Source of the DNA: Streptomyces sp. TSRI0281
Lineage (GTDB): Bacteria; Actinomycetota; Actinomycetes; Streptomycetales; Streptomycetaceae
Assembly (NCBI RefSeq): GCF_001905125.1
Contig: NZ_LWLE01000006.1
Coordinates: forward strand, 1-59,947
Length of the DNA stretch: 59,947 nucleotides
Direction of reading: 5' to 3'
Positions within the stretch are counted from its first letter, which is position 1. Each line of letters starts with the position of its first letter. The position numbers and the translations under genes were made by a program. The notes below the pieces were generated by a model that was not told the DNA's origin, did no database searches, and was given only the letters and a program-made list of their open reading frames with translations. Shown here piece by piece: positions 1-8,453 of the stretch.

Positions 1-346
1 GCAGTTTTCGCTTTCCAGTTCTTCGCTTTCGCGTTTCCCTTTCCGGCGAGTCCGACTTTACCAGACTCTTTTTCGTTCCGTTTCCGGTCCGAATTCGATT
101 CCGATGGCCTGCGGAGTGGCCTTTGCCTTTCGGCGTGTTCACTACTTTAGCCGAATCCCTGGGCGGCTCATAATCGAGCCGCCCGGACGAATTACGGGCA
201 TGCCGAATTCGCACCCGTCAGGGGTGAGTCGTAGGTAGTGGTTTGGCCGCTTCGGGATGCTCGACCCGATCCGATGGACCGTGCCGACAGCGATGCCCGT
301 GTCAAGCGGCTCGGACTACATTAGGCGTCCGCCAGGGGGCCGTCAA
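1..346 (-). promoter_or_regulatory. rRNA operon promoter region (16S gene off the left edge)
   Basis: Read on the minus strand, this AT-richer stretch resembles the multi-promoter leader in front of Streptomyces 16S rRNA genes. The clearest promoter has a -35 TTGACG at 341-346, a 17-nt spacer and a -10 TAATGT at 318-323. A perfect TTGACA lies at 300-305 with only a weak -10 near 277-282. Two further TAAAGT-type -10 elements sit at 144-149 and 55-60, giving up to four tandem starts, as is known for Streptomyces rrn operons. The end near position 1 is rich in purine runs on the minus strand, as in the 16S leader. No protein-coding gene is credible between 1 and 516. The rRNA gene itself is not in the window, so the assignment is from the pattern only. 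Confidence 0.8.
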
Positions 347-516
347 GTTGCGTGGTGGTGGGGTACGGGGGCCCAGCAGGGGCTCACCGCGGGGTCGGCC
401 GTCGATCCGTGAGCCGCCAGGGCCGGTGGGCCCCGTCGCCGCCCGCACCGGTGTGGGGACCGCCGCGTACCTGGTCGCGAGGGGGGTTCGGAACCACGAC
501 GCAACGGCGGTTGGAC

Positions 517-1128
517 TCAGGCTCCGGCGGACGGCTTGGCTCTCGGGCTCAGTCGGTACGCCGAGACCGTCGGATCACCGGCGAGGTAGAAGCGGTGCTG
601 CCAGTCGTGGGCTTTGCTCACGCCCACCCGAGGACCGGCCCGGATGAGTGCGGCGGGTACCGGCTCACCCGCGGACAGCGCGACCGAGGCGCCTGTCAGC
701 AGGTCTGCGCCGTTGTGCTCCGCCGTGATGCCGAGCGCCTGGCAGAAGTTCCCGGGACCCCGCGCGAGACGTGGGCTCTCGACCTTGGCCCCTCGCCGCT
801 TGCGGGCCAGGTCTTCCCCTTCGATGACCCTGCCCGCCCGGATGAGGACAGCCGTGGCGATGCCCTCCGTGCCGGTGACGATGTTGGCGCACCAGTGGAG
901 ACCGTGGGACCGGTAGACGTACAGGTGTCCCGCGGGCCCGAACATGGCGGCGTTTCGGGGTGTCCTGCCCCGGTAGGCGTGGGAGGCGGGGTCGGCCGCA
1001 CCGGAGTACGCCTCGGTCTCCGTGATGGTGATACGCACGGTTCCCTCGGGTGTCTCGTGGGTGAGGACAGCACCGAGCAGTTCGGGGGCGACTTCCTCGG
1101 CGGGGCGAACGAGATCCTCGACGTTCAT
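517..1128 (-). CDS. DNA-3-methyladenine glycosylase (AAG/MPG family)
   Basis: Base-excision repair enzyme that removes alkylated purines such as 3-methyladenine from DNA. The 203-residue product has the family signature in order: VAPELLG near residue 13, the TETEAYSG active-site segment with the catalytic-type glutamate near 39, ASHAYRG, then [11 protein letters not shown] and a C-terminal [11 protein letters not shown]. Length fits bacterial members (about 200 residues). I chose the ATG at 1128 because upstream in-frame sequence overlaps a different frame that codes for an MPG-like N-terminus (see 1125-1307). The start lacks a good Shine-Dalgarno sequence, but the upstream ORF stop overlaps this ATG as ATGA, so coupling is possible. 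The N-terminus is a few residues shorter than usual. Confidence 0.85.
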   Translation of the reverse strand: MNVEDLVRPAEEVAPELLGAVLTHETPEGTVRITITETEAYSGAADPASHAYRGRTPRNAAMFGPAGHLYVYRSHGLHWCANIVTGTEGIATAVLIRAGRVIEGEDLARKRRGAKVESPRLARGPGNFCQALGITAEHNGADLLTGASVALSAGEPVPAALIRAGPRVGVSKAHDWQHRFYLAGDPTVSAYRLSPRAKPSAGA

Positions 1129-1307
1129 GCCGACCGACGTGACATGCCGTGGGGGAAGCAGCCGTAGACGTGCCCGGTAGATGTGCCCGGCGGACCGGAC
1201 CTCACTCTGTTGCGGGCCGTGCCGCCGAGGAGGCCGGGGGCGACATCGAGTACGGATCGGTCGAAACACTCCCGCGTCAGCGGCGTACGGTCCATGCCCT
1301 CGTTCAT
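1125..1307 (-). pseudogene. Remnant N-terminus of a second MPG glycosylase
   Basis: A 60-codon frame whose first residues ([20 protein letters not shown] then LLGG) are a textbook MPG N-terminus, closer to the common Streptomyces type than the start of the intact gene downstream. After LLGG the similarity ends and the sequence becomes unrelated until a TGA that overlaps the ATG of the intact gene. The VAPxLLG block therefore occurs twice, about 110 bp apart, in two reading frames. The simplest reading is a decayed or recombined copy of a paralogous glycosylase whose 5' end survived. It may still serve as a translated leader coupled to the intact gene. A frameshift error in the sequence is less likely because both copies carry the same block. 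Confidence 0.5.
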
Positions 1308-1394
1308 GGCTTCCGAGGGTACTGGCTGCGCCCGTACGGGAACCGGCTACGGTCGTGGCGCGTATGTAGGGGTCAGGACCAAGAAGGAGTAAAC

Positions 1395-2177
1395 ATGGGC
1401 TTCAAGCGGCTGCTCGCGAGCATGGGTGCCGGTGGCGCTTCGGTGGAGACCGAGCTCACCGAGGTCAACGTCGTCCCCGGTGGGGTCGTCCAGGGTGAGG
1501 TGCGGGTCCAGGGCGGGTCCGTGGACCAGCAGATCGAGGGGCTCTCCGTCGGTCTGCAGGCGCGGGTCGAGGTCGAGGGCAATGACCAGGAGACCAAGCA
1601 GGACATCGAGTTCACCAAGCTGCGTCTCGGTGGTGCCTTCGAGGTGAAGGCCGGTGCCGTGCACGTGGTGCCGTTCGGCCTGGAGATTCCGTGGGAGACG
1701 CCGGTCACGATGTTCGCCGGCCGGCAGCTGCACGGCATGAACATCGGCGTGACGACCGAGCTGGAGATCGCCCGCGCGCTGGACTCCGGCGACCTGGACC
1801 CGATCAATGTGCACCCGCTGCCCGCACAGCAGGCCATCCTGGACGCCTTCGGGCAGCTGGGCTTCGGCTTCCGCAGTGCCGACATGGAGCGTGGTCACAT
1901 CCGCGGCACACGTCAGCGGCTGCCGTTCTACCAGGAGATCGAGTTCTTCCCGCCGCAGCAGTACCGCGGGCTGAACCAGGTCGAGCTCACCTTCGTCGCG
2001 GACGACCGCGAGATGGACGTCATCCTGGAGATGGACAAGAAGCCGGGGCTCTTCAGCGAGGGCAGCGACTCGTACCGGGCGTTCAAGGTCTCGCTGACCG
2101 ACTTCCAGCAGACCGACTGGGCGGCGTACCTCAACGAGTGGCTGGCCCAGGTCGGCGGGCAGCGCAACTGGCTCTAG
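1395..2177 (+). CDS. Spo0M-family sporulation control protein
   Basis: The 260-residue product matches the SpoOM family: an N-terminal arrestin-like beta domain opening with GFKRLLASMGAGGASVET and the stretch VVPGGVVQGEVRVQGG, a middle section ending in IPWETP, and a conserved C-terminal region with HPLPAQQAIL and EIEFFPP. In Bacillus the founding member affects entry into sporulation; in Streptomyces the molecular role is not established. Soluble, no signal peptide or membrane segment. The ATG at 1395 is preceded by a strong AAGGAGT at 1384-1390. It stands alone, followed closely by the PEBP gene on the same strand, so the two may be co-transcribed up to the terminator at 2783. Confidence 0.9.
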   Translation: MGFKRLLASMGAGGASVETELTEVNVVPGGVVQGEVRVQGGSVDQQIEGLSVGLQARVEVEGNDQETKQDIEFTKLRLGGAFEVKAGAVHVVPFGLEIPWETPVTMFAGRQLHGMNIGVTTELEIARALDSGDLDPINVHPLPAQQAILDAFGQLGFGFRSADMERGHIRGTRQRLPFYQEIEFFPPQQYRGLNQVELTFVADDREMDVILEMDKKPGLFSEGSDSYRAFKVSLTDFQQTDWAAYLNEWLAQVGGQRNWL

Positions 2178-2231
2178 TGTCGGTGGGGAGACCTGCTGAC
2201 AGCAGAAGAGCCGATCAGGAGAGGTGCTGAC

Positions 2232-2768
2232 GTGACCGAGCCGAAGAGGGCGCCGTTGCCGCACGACTTCCATCCCGAGGTCCCCTCGTTCACCGTGGTG
2301 AGCGAGGATCTCGCACCGGGGGCCGTGCTGGCGGACGCGCAGGTGCTCGCGGCGGGGAACACTTCGCCGCAGCTGCGGTGGGAGGGCCACCCGGAGGGGA
2401 CCCGGAGCTTCGCCGTGACGTGTTTCGACCCGGACGCCCCGACGGGCAGCGGGTTCTGGCACTGGGTGGTCTTCGACATCCCCGCATCCGTCACGGAGCT
2501 GCCGGCCGGTGCGGGCAGCGGGACGTTCGAGGGTCTTCCCCAGGGCGCCGTACAGATCCGTAACGACTACGGGTCGAAGGACTTCGGCGGTGCCGCGCCA
2601 CCGGCCGGGGAGAACCACCGCTATGTGTTCACCGTGTACGCGGTGGACAGCGAGAAGCTCGGGATCGACAGCGAGGTGTCCCCCGCGGTGGCCGGATTCA
2701 ATCTGCGGTTCCACACGCTCGGCCGTGCTCAGCTGGTCGGGGAGTACACGGGTCCCGCCGGCGATTAG
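2232..2768 (+). CDS. YbhB/YbcL-family PEBP-like protein
   Basis: 178-residue member of the phosphatidylethanolamine-binding / Raf-kinase-inhibitor-like family. The ligand-pocket motifs are visible: [20 protein letters not shown] near residues 60-80, then [11 protein letters not shown] and [11 protein letters not shown]. Bacterial members are soluble proteins without an agreed substrate. The start is a GTG at 2232 preceded by a purine-rich AGGAGAGG at about 2217-2224. No signal peptide, so probably cytosolic. It lies 54 bp after the Spo0M gene and ends just before a strong terminator. Confidence 0.92.
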   Translation: MTEPKRAPLPHDFHPEVPSFTVVSEDLAPGAVLADAQVLAAGNTSPQLRWEGHPEGTRSFAVTCFDPDAPTGSGFWHWVVFDIPASVTELPAGAGSGTFEGLPQGAVQIRNDYGSKDFGGAAPPAGENHRYVFTVYAVDSEKLGIDSEVSPAVAGFNLRFHTLGRAQLVGEYTGPAGD

Positions 2769-2782
2769 TTCTTCTGTTGTTT

Positions 2783-2827
2783 GCCCTGCTCTGGTCTTGG
2801 AGAGATCAGAGCAGGGCATTTTTTATT
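2783..2827 (+). terminator. Intrinsic terminator
   Basis: An 11-bp perfect stem (GCCCTGCTCTG, 2783-2793, with its complement 2807-2817) is followed by ATTTTTTATT. This is a classical Rho-independent terminator with a real T tract, uncommon in such GC-rich DNA. It ends the Spo0M-PEBP transcript. Confidence 0.9.
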
Positions 2828-2906
2828 ACGTTGTCCATCGCGGCCCGCCCAGCCAGAGTTGATCCGGGCCTGCCAGGGGGCGGGCGGCACACGGGAGGTG
2901 GGCAGG

Positions 2907-3413
2907 ATGCGTGACACGCTGGTTCTCAACGCGAGCTTCGAGCCGCTGTCGACGGTGACTCTCAACCGTGCGGTGGTACTGATCCTGACGGACAAGGCCG
3001 TCGTCGAGCAGTCGCATCCCCGACTCCGTATGCGTGGTGCCGCCGTGGATATTCCGGTGCCCCGGGTGATCAGGCTCTGCCGGTATGTACGGGTGCCGTT
3101 CCGAAGACAGGCCCCGTGGTCCAGGAGGGGCGTGCTCATACGTGACCAGCACCGGTGCGTGTACTGCGGACGGCGGGCCAGCACCGTCGACCATGTGGTG
3201 CCGCGTGCCCAGGGCGGTCAGGACACCTGGCTGAACACGGTGGCCTCGTGTGCCGAGGACAATCACCGCAAAGCGGCCCGTACGCCCGAGCAGGCGGGGA
3301 TGCCGCTGCTGCGGCAGCCGTTCGTGCCCTCGCCGGCCGACGCGATGCTGCTGGCGATGGGGGCCGGTGACCGCTCGGCGCTGCCGGAGTGGCTGGAACG
3401 TTCGGCGGCTTAG
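2907..3413 (+). CDS. HNH endonuclease
   Basis: 168-residue protein with an HNH nuclease fold in its centre: a CVYCG zinc-binding pair near residues 82-86, TVDHVVPRAQGG carrying the catalytic His, LNTVASCAEDNHRK with the Asn and the second Cys and His. The N-terminal part (VLNASFEPLSTVTLNRAVVL) is the conserved leader of a widespread actinobacterial HNH family of unknown cellular substrate. The ATG at 2907 has GGGAGGTGGG in front. It is monocistronic between two terminators. Not part of a visible restriction or toxin module. Confidence 0.9.
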   Translation: MRDTLVLNASFEPLSTVTLNRAVVLILTDKAVVEQSHPRLRMRGAAVDIPVPRVIRLCRYVRVPFRRQAPWSRRGVLIRDQHRCVYCGRRASTVDHVVPRAQGGQDTWLNTVASCAEDNHRKAARTPEQAGMPLLRQPFVPSPADAMLLAMGAGDRSALPEWLERSAA

Positions 3414-3438
3414 TCGGCGTACGCCCGATGCCGTACCC

Positions 3439-3468
3439 GAAGCCCGCCTCCGCAGGGAGGCGGGCTTC
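3439..3468. terminator. Bidirectional terminator
   Basis: A perfect 13-bp stem (3439-3451 and 3456-3468) with a 4-nt loop sits between the convergent HNH and TauE genes and should end both transcripts. Confidence 0.8.
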
Positions 3469-3474
3469 CGTCTG

Positions 3475-4248
3475 TCAGCGGAGCAGCAGTTGGACGATGG
3501 CGGAGGTGCCGACCGCGACGATCAGGCAGCGCAGCACGGTGGGGCTGAGGCGGCGGCCGACCTTGGCCCCTATCTGCCCGCCGATGGCCGAGCCGACCGC
3601 GATCAGCAGGACGGCCGTCCAGTCGAAGTCCGCGACGAAGAGGAAGAACAGTGCGGCGATGCTGTTGACGACGGCGGCCAGGACGTTCTTGACCGCGTTG
3701 AGCCGCTGCATGGTGTCGTCGAGCAGCATGCCCATCAGGGAGAGGTAGATGATCCCCTGGGCAGCGGTGAAGTAGCCGCCGTACACGCTGGCGAGCATCA
3801 GGCCGGTGAACAGGAGCGGGCCGCCGTCGGCGCGGGCCGGTGTGCCGGTGCGCTCGCGTCGGCGCTGGACCGCTTTGCTGATGCGGGGCTGCAGGATGAC
3901 GAGGACGAGGGCCAGCGCCACCAGGATCGGCACGATCGTCTCGAATGCCGTGGAGGGCAGGGCCAGCAGGAGGGTCGCCCCGGTGAGGCCGCCGATCACG
4001 GCGCCGATGCTCAGCTTGAGGACGCGGCGGCGCTGTCCGGCGAGTTCCTTGCGGTAGCCGATGGCTCCGCTGATGGAGCCGGGGATCAGGCCGAGGGCGT
4101 TGGAGACGGTGGCGGTGACCGGCGGCAGGCCGGTGGCGAGCAGTACGGGGAAGGTGATCAATGTGCCCGAGCCGACGATCGTGTTGATCGTGCCCGCGCC
4201 GACACCGGCTGCGAAGATCGCGAGTATTTCCCAGATGGACAAGGCCAT
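3475..4248 (-). CDS. TauE/SafE-family (DUF81) membrane exporter
   Basis: 257-residue integral membrane protein with about eight hydrophobic helices arranged as two repeats, each with a Gly-rich turn (VGAGTINTIVGSGTLITFP near residues 15-34; SVYGGYFTAAQG in the second half). The family moves organic or inorganic sulfur compounds such as sulfite, sulfonates or sulfoacetate across the membrane, but substrate cannot be read from sequence. An arginine-rich cytosolic loop lies near residue 130. The ATG at 4248 has GAAGGAGATGG before it. No sulfur-metabolism gene is adjacent. About 260 bp of upstream sequence down to 4511 holds no gene that I can recognise. Confidence 0.9.
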   Translation of the reverse strand: MALSIWEILAIFAAGVGAGTINTIVGSGTLITFPVLLATGLPPVTATVSNALGLIPGSISGAIGYRKELAGQRRRVLKLSIGAVIGGLTGATLLLALPSTAFETIVPILVALALVLVILQPRISKAVQRRRERTGTPARADGGPLLFTGLMLASVYGGYFTAAQGIIYLSLMGMLLDDTMQRLNAVKNVLAAVVNSIAALFFLFVADFDWTAVLLIAVGSAIGGQIGAKVGRRLSPTVLRCLIVAVGTSAIVQLLLR

Positions 4249-4511
4249 CTCCTTCGATGGTCAGTGATGCCTCCCCGCCATGAAGGTCGAGGGGCCTCAC
4301 TGATCATGCACGACGGCGGGTTCGTCCGGGGCCAGGGGTGTCCCGAAGTCCCGTTGGGTCGGCGCGCGGCGTCGGATGCGGTGCATCGCCGGGCGGAGGG
4401 ACGTCCGTATACGGGAGGTATGCGGGCGTTCCGACCAGGCCGCGAGCTGCCGTAGCTGTCGTCGCGCACCGCCAGGGCTGACGGGGCAGCCCGTGGCGGG
4501 GTTTGCTCCGG

Positions 4512-5441
4512 TCAGTCGACCGGGGGCTCCTCGCGGCGCTGCTTGGTGGTGTCGAAGCCGGGGACGCCGCCGCCGAGGTTGCCGAAGGCTCCGCTGAGGC
4601 CCTTGAGGGCGTCGCCGATCTCGCTGGGCACGATCCAGAGCTTGTTGGCGTCGCCCTCGGCGATCTTCGGGAGCATCTGGAGGTACTGGTACGAGAGGAG
4701 TTTCTGGTCCGGGTCTCCGGCGTGGATGGACTCGAAGACCGTACGGATGGCCTGTGCCTCACCCTCGGCACGCAGCGCCGATGCCTTCGACTCGCCCTCG
4801 GCGCGCAGGATCGCGGACTGCTTCTCGCCCTCCGCGGTGAGGATCTGGGACTGCCTGATGCCTTCGGCCGTGAGGATCGCGGCGCGCTTGTCCCGGTCGG
4901 CGCGCATCTGCTTCTCCATCGAGTCCTGGATGGAGGTGGGCGGCTCGATCGCCTTGAGCTCGACGCGGTTGACGCGGATGCCCCACTTGCCGGTGGCCTC
5001 GTCGAGGACTCCGCGGAGGGCCGCGTTGATCTCCTCGCGGGAGGTCAGGGTCCGCTCCAGGTCCATGCCACCGATGATGTTGCGCAGGGTGGTGACGGTG
5101 AGCTGCTCGATCGCCTGGATGTAGCTCGCGACTTCGTAGGTCGCCGCGCGGGCGTCGGTCACCTGGTAGTAGATGACGGTGTCGATGTTGACGACCAGGT
5201 TGTCCTGAGTGATCACCGGCTGCGGCGGGAAGGGCACGACCTGTTCACGCAGGTCGATGCGGTTCCGGATGGAGTCGATGAACGGGACGACGATGTTCAG
5301 GCCCGCGTTCAGGGTGCGGGTGTAGCGGCCGAACCGCTCCACGATGGCCGCACTGGCCTGCGGGATGACCTGGATCGTCTTGATCAGGGCGATGAAGACG
5401 AGCACCACCAGAATGATCAGGACGATGATGATCGGTTGCAT
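4512..5441 (-). CDS. SPFH/Band 7 (stomatin/prohibitin-like) membrane protein
   Basis: 309 residues: one N-terminal membrane helix (residues 2-25), then an SPFH domain beginning VERFGRYTRTLNAGLNIVVP, an alpha-helical segment rich in Ala/Glu (DRDKRAAILTAEGIRQSQI and repeats of ILTAEGEKQSAILRAEGE, about 170-225) that forms the coiled coil, and a Gly-rich acidic tail. Such proteins scaffold membrane microdomains and often partner with NfeD proteins or membrane proteases. An NfeD gene lies just upstream on the same strand, so the two likely work together in membrane quality control. The gap is 154 bp, so a separate promoter is possible. Confidence 0.92.
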   Translation of the reverse strand: MQPIIIVLIILVVLVFIALIKTIQVIPQASAAIVERFGRYTRTLNAGLNIVVPFIDSIRNRIDLREQVVPFPPQPVITQDNLVVNIDTVIYYQVTDARAATYEVASYIQAIEQLTVTTLRNIIGGMDLERTLTSREEINAALRGVLDEATGKWGIRVNRVELKAIEPPTSIQDSMEKQMRADRDKRAAILTAEGIRQSQILTAEGEKQSAILRAEGESKASALRAEGEAQAIRTVFESIHAGDPDQKLLSYQYLQMLPKIAEGDANKLWIVPSEIGDALKGLSGAFGNLGGGVPGFDTTKQRREEPPVD

Positions 5442-5595
5442 CGTGTGTCTCGTGCCCTTCGGTTGCCGACGGATCGCGATGATCGGGGTCGAACTCTCGT
5501 GAGTGCCGGGGTCTCACGACCGTACGGTTCTCATGATGATCGACATGATCGACTTCGAGTCTGGCAGACCGTGGCCCGCCCCGTGCACGGTTCGG

Positions 5596-6024
5596 TCACA
5601 TCACCACGGCCGTTGCTCCGTCGATGTCCACGACATCGACCTGCTGGCCGGGTTCGAAACTCTGGTCGCTGTCCAGGGTGCGGGCCGACCAGATCTCACC
5701 CCCGAGCTTGATACGGCCGCCGGCGGCGTCGACCCGTTCCAGTACGACGGCCTGACGGCCTTTCAGCGCGTCGATGCCGGTGGCGTACTGGCTCTGGCCC
5801 GCGCGATGTCTGGCGGCGATCGGGCGCACGACGGCGATGAGCGCCACCGAGACCACGACGAAGACCAGTACTTGGGCGACGATGCCACCGCCGAGGGCCG
5901 CTACGACCGCGGCGGCCACCGCTCCGACGGCGAACATCCCGAATTCGGGCATCGCGGTCAGGACGAGCGGGATGCCCAGTCCCACCGCGCCGATCAGCCA
6001 CCACACCCACGCGTCGATGTCCAC
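5596..6024 (-). CDS. NfeD-family membrane protein
   Basis: About 142 residues: three membrane helices (WVWWLIGAVGLGIPLVL, FGMFAVGAVAAAVVAAL, IVAQVLVFVVVSVALIAVV) followed by a soluble OB-fold domain starting at TGIDALKGRQAVVLE. This short NfeD form (no protease domain) typically pairs with an SPFH protein, present next in the same direction. I chose GTG at 6024, giving VDIDAWVWW as the N-terminus; a GTG at 6054 would add ten residues without a clear gain in ribosome binding site. Role inferred from family: stabilises or organises the SPFH oligomer in the membrane. Confidence 0.88.
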   Translation of the reverse strand: MDIDAWVWWLIGAVGLGIPLVLTAMPEFGMFAVGAVAAAVVAALGGGIVAQVLVFVVVSVALIAVVRPIAARHRAGQSQYATGIDALKGRQAVVLERVDAAGGRIKLGGEIWSARTLDSDQSFEPGQQVDVVDIDGATAVVM

Positions 6025-6172
6025 ATGGTCATCGTAGGACCGTGAGACCCGCACCGACAGGGCCCCGGACGGCCAACGTGGGGACGGGGTGCGACAGATG
6101 GGCGTGCGGAGCGCCGTGGCGGTGCCGGTGAGCGGCCGGGCGGCGCGCTGCGGGCGGGGCGGCGCCCCGGGC

Positions 6173-6970
6173 TCAGCCGAGCGGCAGACCGCGCGCCGTG
6201 TAGCGGTCGCCGGTGTGCTCGACGATGAGCGGCAGACCGAAGCAGAGGGAGAGGTTGCGGGAGCTGAGCTCGGTCTCCATGGGGCCGAGCGCGAGCACCT
6301 TGCCCTGGCGGATCATCAGAACATGGGTGAAACCGGGCGGGATCTCCTCGACATGGTGGGTGACCATGATCATGGAGGGGGCGTACGGATCGCGGGCGAG
6401 CCGGCCGAGGCGGCGGACCAGGTCCTCGCGGCCGCCGAGGTCGAGCCCGGCGGCGGGCTCGTCGAGGAGGAGCAGCTCGGGGTCGGTCATCATGGCGCGG
6501 GCGATCAGGGTGCGCTTGCGCTCGCCCTCGGAGAGCGTGCCGAACTTGCGCTCCAGGTAGTCCGTCATGCCGAGCCGGTCGAGGAAGGCGCGGGCGCGCT
6601 CCTCGTCGACGGCCTCGTAGTTCTCGTGCCAGGTGGCGGTCATGCCGTACGCGGCGGTGAGCACCGTCTGCAGCACGGTCTGGCGCCGGGGCAGCTTCTC
6701 GGCCATGGCCACGCCCGCGATACCGATGCGGGGGCGCAGCTCGAAGACGTCGGTGCCGACGCCGCCCAGCCGCTCGCCCAGGACCCGGGCGGTGCCGGTG
6801 CTCGGGAAGAGGTAGCTGGAGGCGATGTTGAGGAGGGTGGTCTTGCCGGCGCCGTTCGGGCCGAGGATGACCCAGCGCTCCCCCTCCTTGACCGACCAGG
6901 AGACGTCGTCCACCAGAGCGCGTCCGTCGCGGACCACGGATACGTCCACCAGCTCCAGTACATCGCTCAT
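6173..6970 (-). CDS. ABC transporter ATP-binding protein
   Basis: 265-residue ATPase with Walker A GPNGAGKTT near residue 39, signature LSEGERKRTLIARAM, Walker B LLLLDEPAAGLDL and the switch His in MIMVTHHVEEIPP. It resembles the YlmA/ModF-like single ABC ATPases of actinobacteria that have no membrane subunit gene beside them; none is visible here. Its partner and substrate are unknown. The ATG at 6970 has GGGGAG about 11 nt upstream; the longer in-frame extension to 7108 is not supported. It is divergent from the hypothetical gene at 7093. Confidence 0.9.
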   Translation of the reverse strand: MSDVLELVDVSVVRDGRALVDDVSWSVKEGERWVILGPNGAGKTTLLNIASSYLFPSTGTARVLGERLGGVGTDVFELRPRIGIAGVAMAEKLPRRQTVLQTVLTAAYGMTATWHENYEAVDEERARAFLDRLGMTDYLERKFGTLSEGERKRTLIARAMMTDPELLLLDEPAAGLDLGGREDLVRRLGRLARDPYAPSMIMVTHHVEEIPPGFTHVLMIRQGKVLALGPMETELSSRNLSLCFGLPLIVEHTGDRYTARGLPLG

Positions 6971-7092
6971 GAGCGCGTTGTCTCCCCATGCAGTCTCGAG
7001 ATCGTCGCGTGCCTGTAGGCACAGCTCCCAGGGAAAACCTACGCCACCGCAAGAGTGCTTCAGGCGTGAGGTCCGTTCCCTAGGCTGTTCCC

Positions 7093-7881
7093 ATGCTTTC
7101 GGAACCACGCTCAGGGCTGTTGGCCGCCTGGGGAAACGCGCTTTTGGCCGGACTTGTATCGCCGGACGACGCCGCCCTCGCGATCGTCGGGGAGGACGCG
7201 GTGCATCGCGTCGAGGGACTGCCGGGTGAGGCGGGGCCGGTCGGGCTCACGCTGGCGCTCGGGCGGCTGCGGAGGCTGGGGGCGACCGGCTTCCGGGTCG
7301 CCCTGCCGGTGCCGGGGCATCCGCTGGGGCTGAGCGGGCCGCCGGAGTTCAACGCGCGGGCCCTGGAGGCCGAGGAGGCGGTGGTCACGTCCGGTGTGCC
7401 GTACGGGCTGATCCCGGAGGTGAGTGGAGCGGGGCCCGTCGGGGACCGGCACGTCGAGGTGGTGTGGCGTGTTCTGCCGGTGCGGGAGGCGCCGCCGGCC
7501 GATGTGCCGTCGCTGAGTGAGGCGGAGCGGGAGCTGGCGGAGGCGTTGCGGGATGCGACGGCGGTGCTGTCGCGGCTGGACGTGGCCGGGTCGGGGCCGG
7601 TGGCGGAGGCGGCCGTGGACGCGTACCGGGCGCGGGCGGAGCGGGGGCGCGAGGTGCTGGCGCCCGGATATCCGCCGCGGGCGGTGCGGGTGCTGGAGCT
7701 GGCTCAGCGGGTCGGCCTGCTCGTCTCGGTGGCGTACGAGAACGGGCACGGGGGCGCGGTGAGCGCGTCCGAGATCTCGGCCCGGGGCGAGGCGCTCAGG
7801 CCGGTGGAGCGGGTGGCGCGGCGGGCGCAGGTGGCGGCGTACAACGCGTATGTGGAGGACGTGGAGCGGGGTCGGGGGTAG
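7093..7881 (+). CDS. Conserved actinobacterial hypothetical protein
   Basis: 262 residues, soluble, no recognised domain. Sequence is rich in Ala, Gly, Val, Glu and Arg, with an N-terminal segment that reads like a regulatory or binding domain and a predicted helical C-terminal half (ELAEALRDATAVLSRLDVAG; VAAYNAYVEDVERGRG). Codon use is typical Streptomyces. There is no Shine-Dalgarno sequence near the ATG; TAGGCT at 7082-7087 looks like a -10 element only six bases upstream, so the mRNA is probably leaderless. It ends before the large hairpin at 7977. I do not recognise a function. Confidence 0.75.
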   Translation: MLSEPRSGLLAAWGNALLAGLVSPDDAALAIVGEDAVHRVEGLPGEAGPVGLTLALGRLRRLGATGFRVALPVPGHPLGLSGPPEFNARALEAEEAVVTSGVPYGLIPEVSGAGPVGDRHVEVVWRVLPVREAPPADVPSLSEAERELAEALRDATAVLSRLDVAGSGPVAEAAVDAYRARAERGREVLAPGYPPRAVRVLELAQRVGLLVSVAYENGHGGAVSASEISARGEALRPVERVARRAQVAAYNAYVEDVERGRG

Positions 7882-7976
7882 CGGGGGCGGGGTAGCCCTC
7901 GCGGGGGTGCGCGCGGGACTGTCGGGACTGTGTCGCTTGCCCGGGCGCCGGGGAGGTTCGTCCTCGATCGACGGAC

Positions 7977-8027
7977 GGTCCCGAAAGCCGGGCGGCCCCT
8001 CGGTGGGGCCGCCCGGCTTTCGGGACC
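7977..8027. terminator. Long bidirectional terminator hairpin
   Basis: A perfect 23-bp inverted repeat (7977-7999 and 8005-8027) with a 5-nt loop sits between the convergent hypothetical gene and the chaplin gene. Its arm even begins at the end of the chaplin coding region. Confidence 0.85.
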
Positions 8028-8034
8028 GGGTCGG

Positions 8035-8286
8035 TCAGTGGTTCAGGCCGAAGTTGCCGAAGGCCGGGTTGAGCAGGCCGATCACGTTGACGGTGTTGCC
8101 GACCACGTTCACCGGGATGTGCACCGGGACCTGGGCGACGTTGCCACTGGCGACGCCCGGGGAGTGGGCGGCGGTGCCGTGGGCGGCCGCGCCGCTGTGT
8201 CCGGTGGCCGAGGCGGCACCGGCACCGGCGGCGATGAGTCCACCGGCGACCATGGTGACGGCAGCGGCCTTCTTCAGGTTCTTCAC
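8035..8286 (-). CDS. Short chaplin, cysteine-free (ChpE-like)
   Basis: Surface-active amyloid protein that coats aerial hyphae. The 83-residue precursor has a Sec signal peptide (VKNLKKAAAVTMVAGG then an Ala-rich run ending ASA) and one chaplin domain with the hallmarks SPGVASGN, PVHIPVN, GNTVNVIG and LNPAFGN. Unlike most short chaplins it has no cysteine, the property that marks ChpE in S. coelicolor; I use that name only by analogy. The GTG at 8286 has a perfect AGGAGG eight bases upstream; the longer frame to 8379 is not supported. The next gene upstream in the same direction is a two-component regulator. Confidence 0.92.
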   Translation of the reverse strand: MKNLKKAAAVTMVAGGLIAAGAGAASATGHSGAAAHGTAAHSPGVASGNVAQVPVHIPVNVVGNTVNVIGLLNPAFGNFGLNH

Positions 8287-8453
8287 TTCAGGATCCTCCT
8301 GGAAACGCCGCGGCCGACCGCCGCAGCACGCCCTGAAGAACGCCGTGGACCCCGCCGGGATGCGCCGTTCGGGTGACATACACCCGACAGTATGAATCTC
8401 ATCCCGGACTGGAACGTTCCGCTCGGGTCCCGCTCAGCACCGGAACGTTCCGC

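Noticed and set aside
352..1167. 271-codon plus-strand frame over the glycosylase gene
   Set aside because: Antisense shadow of the MPG gene with no recognisable domain.
4304..4771. Minus-strand frame running from the SPFH gene end into the intergenic region
   Set aside because: Ser/Arg/Pro-rich composition from a shifted frame; it overlaps the SPFH C-terminus out of frame and has no start signal.
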